In this document: positions 61,589 to 64,000 of the stretch, piece after piece
Numbering within the stretch: the first letter of the stretch is position 1
Layout: the number at the start of each line of letters is the position of its first letter
Assembly (NCBI RefSeq): GCF_003585765.1
Contig: NZ_CP021235.1
Location: 186,001-250,000 of the forward strand
From: Pontibacter actiniarum
Lineage (GTDB): Bacteria > Bacteroidota > Bacteroidia > Cytophagales > Hymenobacteraceae
Length of the DNA: 64,000 nt
Reading direction: 5' to 3'
Made by a program: the position numbers and the translations under genes
Notes under the pieces: generated by a model
Databases searched by the model: none
Told to the model about the DNA's origin: nothing
Seen by the model: only the letters and a program-made list of their open reading frames with translations

Positions 61589-62607
61589 TGAACCAGATCA
61601 ATAGCTTAGAAGATATTTTTGAGGCTTTCAACGGCCTGAAAGTACTGGTGGTGGGCGATGTGATGATTGACTCCTACCTGTGGGGCAAAACCTCCCGCAT
61701 CTCACCTGAGGCCCCGGTGCCGATTGTAAACGTCGTGAAGCGCGAGAAGCGCCTGGGCGGGGCCGCCAACGTGGCACTCAACGTGCAGGCCATGGGGGCG
61801 CTGCCGCTGCTTTGCTCCGTAATCGGCGACGATCAGGACGGGGCCGACTACCTGCGCCTAATGGAGGAGAAGGGGCTGCCGATAGAAGGGATTGTACAGA
61901 GCCCGGAGCGCGTAACCACAATCAAGCACCGCATTATTGCCGGTGCCCAGCAGCTGCTGCGCGTAGATTCTGAAATTGAGCACAACCTCACCGACTACGA
62001 GGAGCGCCACCTGGAGGAGCGCTATCTGCAACTGCTGGAGCAGGCCGACGTGGTCATTTTTGAGGACTACGACAAAGGCGTGTTTTCGAAGCAGAACATA
62101 CAGCGTTTCCTGGAGTTGGCCAATGAGCGCAGGGTGCCAAGCGTCATCGACCCGAAAAAGAAAAATTTCCTGAGCTATGTGGGCTGTACGCTCTTTAAGC
62201 CGAACTTAAAGGAGCTGAAGGAAGGGCTGAAGGTCGATTTTGCAGATGAAAACCTACCCGCCTTCGAAGCCGCCGTAGAAGAACTGCAGCAGCAGCTGCA
62301 GGTAAAGCAGGTGCTGGTGACGTTATCGGAAAGAGGTGTTTTTATAGCCGATGGCGACGAGAAAACGTACATCGGGGCGCACCGCCGCTCCATCTCCGAC
62401 GTGTCCGGCGCTGGAGACACCGTAATTAGTATCGCAGCGCTCTGTATGGCGCTAAAAACCTCCCTGTCATTTATGGCTGGCCTCAGTAACCTGGGCGGTG
62501 GCCTGGTTTGCGAACACGTGGGCGTGGTGCCCGTGGATAAGCAAAAGCTGTATGAGGAGGCGCAGCGCATAAGGTTGTTTGAAACACATGAACACAGAAT
62601 CACTTAA
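61588..62607 (+). CDS. PfkB-family sugar kinase, heptose-7-phosphate kinase-like (HldE/RfaE1 type)
   Basis: A 339-residue ribokinase-type protein. 'GDVMIDSYLWGKTSRISPEAPVPIVNV' (about 24-50) and 'RLGGAANVALNVQAMGA' (about 53-69) are the RfaE kinase hallmarks, and SGAGDT with Asp277 is the catalytic base loop. The nucleotidyltransferase domain found in E. coli HldE is absent, so it is the stand-alone kinase. It would give D-glycero-manno-heptose 1,7-bisphosphate for LPS-type sugar. It overlaps trkH by 20 bases, an odd partner. Confidence 0.85.
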   Translation: MNQINSLEDIFEAFNGLKVLVVGDVMIDSYLWGKTSRISPEAPVPIVNVVKREKRLGGAANVALNVQAMGALPLLCSVIGDDQDGADYLRLMEEKGLPIEGIVQSPERVTTIKHRIIAGAQQLLRVDSEIEHNLTDYEERHLEERYLQLLEQADVVIFEDYDKGVFSKQNIQRFLELANERRVPSVIDPKKKNFLSYVGCTLFKPNLKELKEGLKVDFADENLPAFEAAVEELQQQLQVKQVLVTLSERGVFIADGDEKTYIGAHRRSISDVSGAGDTVISIAALCMALKTSLSFMAGLSNLGGGLVCEHVGVVPVDKQKLYEEAQRIRLFETHEHRIT

Positions 62608-64000
62608 CAGATTATTGTATGACAGCAAGTTGACGGCGTATAAAGTAATGCGCCGCACAACGTATGTCTTAACCATTGTGGCCGTTGGCCTGCTGCTTTA
62701 TGCCCATGGCGTTGTAACGGACCAGGGCCGGCTGCAACTGCTGTACTATGCCATTGATGGTATCCTGGCGATATTCGTTATTATTTATTTTCTGCGGATA
62801 CTGTACAGTTTTGAGCGGGAGAAGTTTCTCCGGCGCACCTGGTTCGAGGGTGTGCTGATGTCCATTGTTTTCGTGAACCAGGTGTTCACGTACATGCTGG
62901 GCATCCCGCTTATCTACAACATCTTCGATGGGATTGGCATACCGCTGTCGGTGGAGCTCTACAGGGTGATTGTGTCTATGTACATGCTAGTGTTCCTGAT
63001 TGTGGAGCTGCTGGAGACGCGCATCCACCTGAGAACGATGCACCTGGACCCTTCCATCACCTTTCTGCTTAGTTTCGTGTTTCTGATTCTGTTGGGCAGC
63101 GGTCTGTTTATGCTGCCCAAGATGACCAACTCGCCGGACGGGATCCGCTTTCTGGATGCCCTCTTTATGGCCACCAGCGCCTCCTGCGTAACAGGGCTGG
63201 CCGTGGTGGACCCCGGCACCTATTTTACCTTTGCGGGGCAGGTGGTGCTGCTGACGCTTATTCAGTTTGGCGGCCTGGGCATCCTGACGTTTGCCACTTT
63301 CTTTGCTTCGCTCATGCGGCAGGGGATCGGGGTGAAGCAGCACGTTGCCATGCAGGAGCTCATGGAGAGCGAATCGCTTTTCTCTACCAAAGGGTTGCTG
63401 CGCCAGCTGATCCTCCTGACCCTTACCATAGAAGGGGTGGGGGCTGTGGTGCTGTTTATGCTGTGGGGGCCTGAGGTGCAGTTTACCAACCTGGGCAGCA
63501 AGATATTTTTCTCGATCTTCCACTCCATTTCGGCTTTCTGTAACGCCGGTTTCTCGCTCTACCCGGAAGGGCTCTACACGCAGCCGGTGCGCTTTTCATA
63601 CTTGCTGCACCTAACGGTGGCCATGCTGATCATCTTTGGCGGCCTGGGTATACCAACGATCATCGATATTTTCTCGCCGGCGGCCATGCGCACCCGCATG
63701 CGCATGCCCTGGAAGAACTGGAAAATGCTGACGCGGGTGATCGTGTACACCACGGCCTCCTTGCTGGCGCTGGGGACTGTCGGCTTCTTTTTGCTGGAGT
63801 ACTTCAACACGCTGTCGCACATGAACTTTTCGGAGGCGCTTATCACCTCCTTCTTCCAGTCGGTTACCACACGCACGGCAGGCTTCAACACCGTGGATAT
63901 CTCGGCACTGACGGTGCCTACGCTGCTGATGTTCATCTTCCTGATGTTTATTGGGGCGTCGCCGGGCTCAACGGGTGGCGGTATCAAAACAACAACGTTC
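62588..64000 (+). CDS. trkH: TrkH/KtrB potassium transporter, 3' end cut by window
   Basis: Starts at ATG 62588 and stays open to the last base (471 codons). The N-terminal part of about 160 residues has several membrane helices not in classic TrkH. Selectivity-filter loops: 'TSASCVTGLAVVD' near 197-209, 'SISAFCNAGFSLYP' near 315-328, and 'TTRTAGFNTVDIS' near 428-440; a fourth loop begins at 'SPGSTGGGIKTT' at the very end. The protein pumps or conducts K+ with a TrkA/KtrA partner, which is not in the window. Overlap with the heptose kinase gene suggests coupled translation. Confidence 0.93.
   Translation, partial: MNTESLNRLLYDSKLTAYKVMRRTTYVLTIVAVGLLLYAHGVVTDQGRLQLLYYAIDGILAIFVIIYFLRILYSFEREKFLRRTWFEGVLMSIVFVNQVFTYMLGIPLIYNIFDGIGIPLSVELYRVIVSMYMLVFLIVELLETRIHLRTMHLDPSITFLLSFVFLILLGSGLFMLPKMTNSPDGIRFLDALFMATSASCVTGLAVVDPGTYFTFAGQVVLLTLIQFGGLGILTFATFFASLMRQGIGVKQHVAMQELMESESLFSTKGLLRQLILLTLTIEGVGAVVLFMLWGPEVQFTNLGSKIFFSIFHSISAFCNAGFSLYPEGLYTQPVRFSYLLHLTVAMLIIFGGLGIPTIIDIFSPAAMRTRMRMPWKNWKMLTRVIVYTTASLLALGTVGFFLLEYFNTLSHMNFSEALITSFFQSVTTRTAGFNTVDISALTVPTLLMFIFLMFIGASPGSTGGGIKTTTF

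Overview
The window looks like chromosome from a Bacteroidota bacterium, most likely order Cytophagales, family Hymenobacteraceae (Pontibacter-like). This is inferred from type IX secretion sorting tails, a PorP/SprF protein, family-specific DUF genes, several TAnnTTTG promoter boxes with TTTG upstream, and moderately GC-rich coding DNA with AT-rich spacers. No rRNA, phage, CRISPR or transposase gene is visible.

Layout. 1-3.7 kb: end of ftsK, a LolA-type carrier and pyrF. 3.7-7.7 kb: a block of small, AT-richer, mostly orphan genes all on the + strand, with hairpins between them, suggestive of a gene-cassette or acquired island. 7.9-19.3 kb: housekeeping genes (DUF1456, DUF2851, a membrane protein, a NeuD-like acyltransferase, trhO, a nucleoside phosphorylase, two tandem 99-residue paralogues, a LuxC-type acyl-CoA reductase divergent from a ferredoxin, valS). 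20.2-37.7 kb: a Wzx/Wzy-type exopolysaccharide cluster (initiating sugar-phosphate transferase, Wza, Wzc, a UDP-glucuronate 4-epimerase-like enzyme, flippase, polymerase, glycosyltransferases, two P-loop kinase-like proteins, a DUF354 protein). 37.9-44.0 kb: two almost identical polysaccharide-lyase genes in inverted orientation flank a type IX-secreted LamG protein and a long AT-rich non-coding tract. 44.2-51.7 kb: small secreted proteins, tRNA-Leu(CAG), an SLC1 transporter, an enolase-superfamily epimerase, a MarR regulator with two YceI proteins, and a DUF6503-like lipoprotein. 51.7-53.5 kb: REP-like hairpins and a nucleotidyltransferase-like two-gene unit. 53.6-64 kb: an S9 peptidase, clpS, recR, a type IX gliding-type protein with PorP/SprF, an aminotransferase, a heptose-kinase-like gene and the start of a TrkH potassium transporter.

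How the genes fit together. The exopolysaccharide genes form a long + strand unit. Its only dedicated sugar-nucleotide enzyme would make UDP-galacturonate, and lyases cleave uronic-acid polymers, so the flanking lyases may trim the polymer made here (inference).

Two observations stand out. The octamer AAGTATAA / TTATACTT occurs 33 times by hand count, in genes, at stop codons, in terminator loops and as an inverted pair forming a perfect hairpin ahead of the exopolysaccharide cluster; it behaves like a highly iterated or uptake-type genome signature. The 659-bp inverted lyase repeat has only 18 mismatches, 17 of them at the 5' side, so its inversion would exchange the N-terminal anchors and C-terminal tails of two enzymes.
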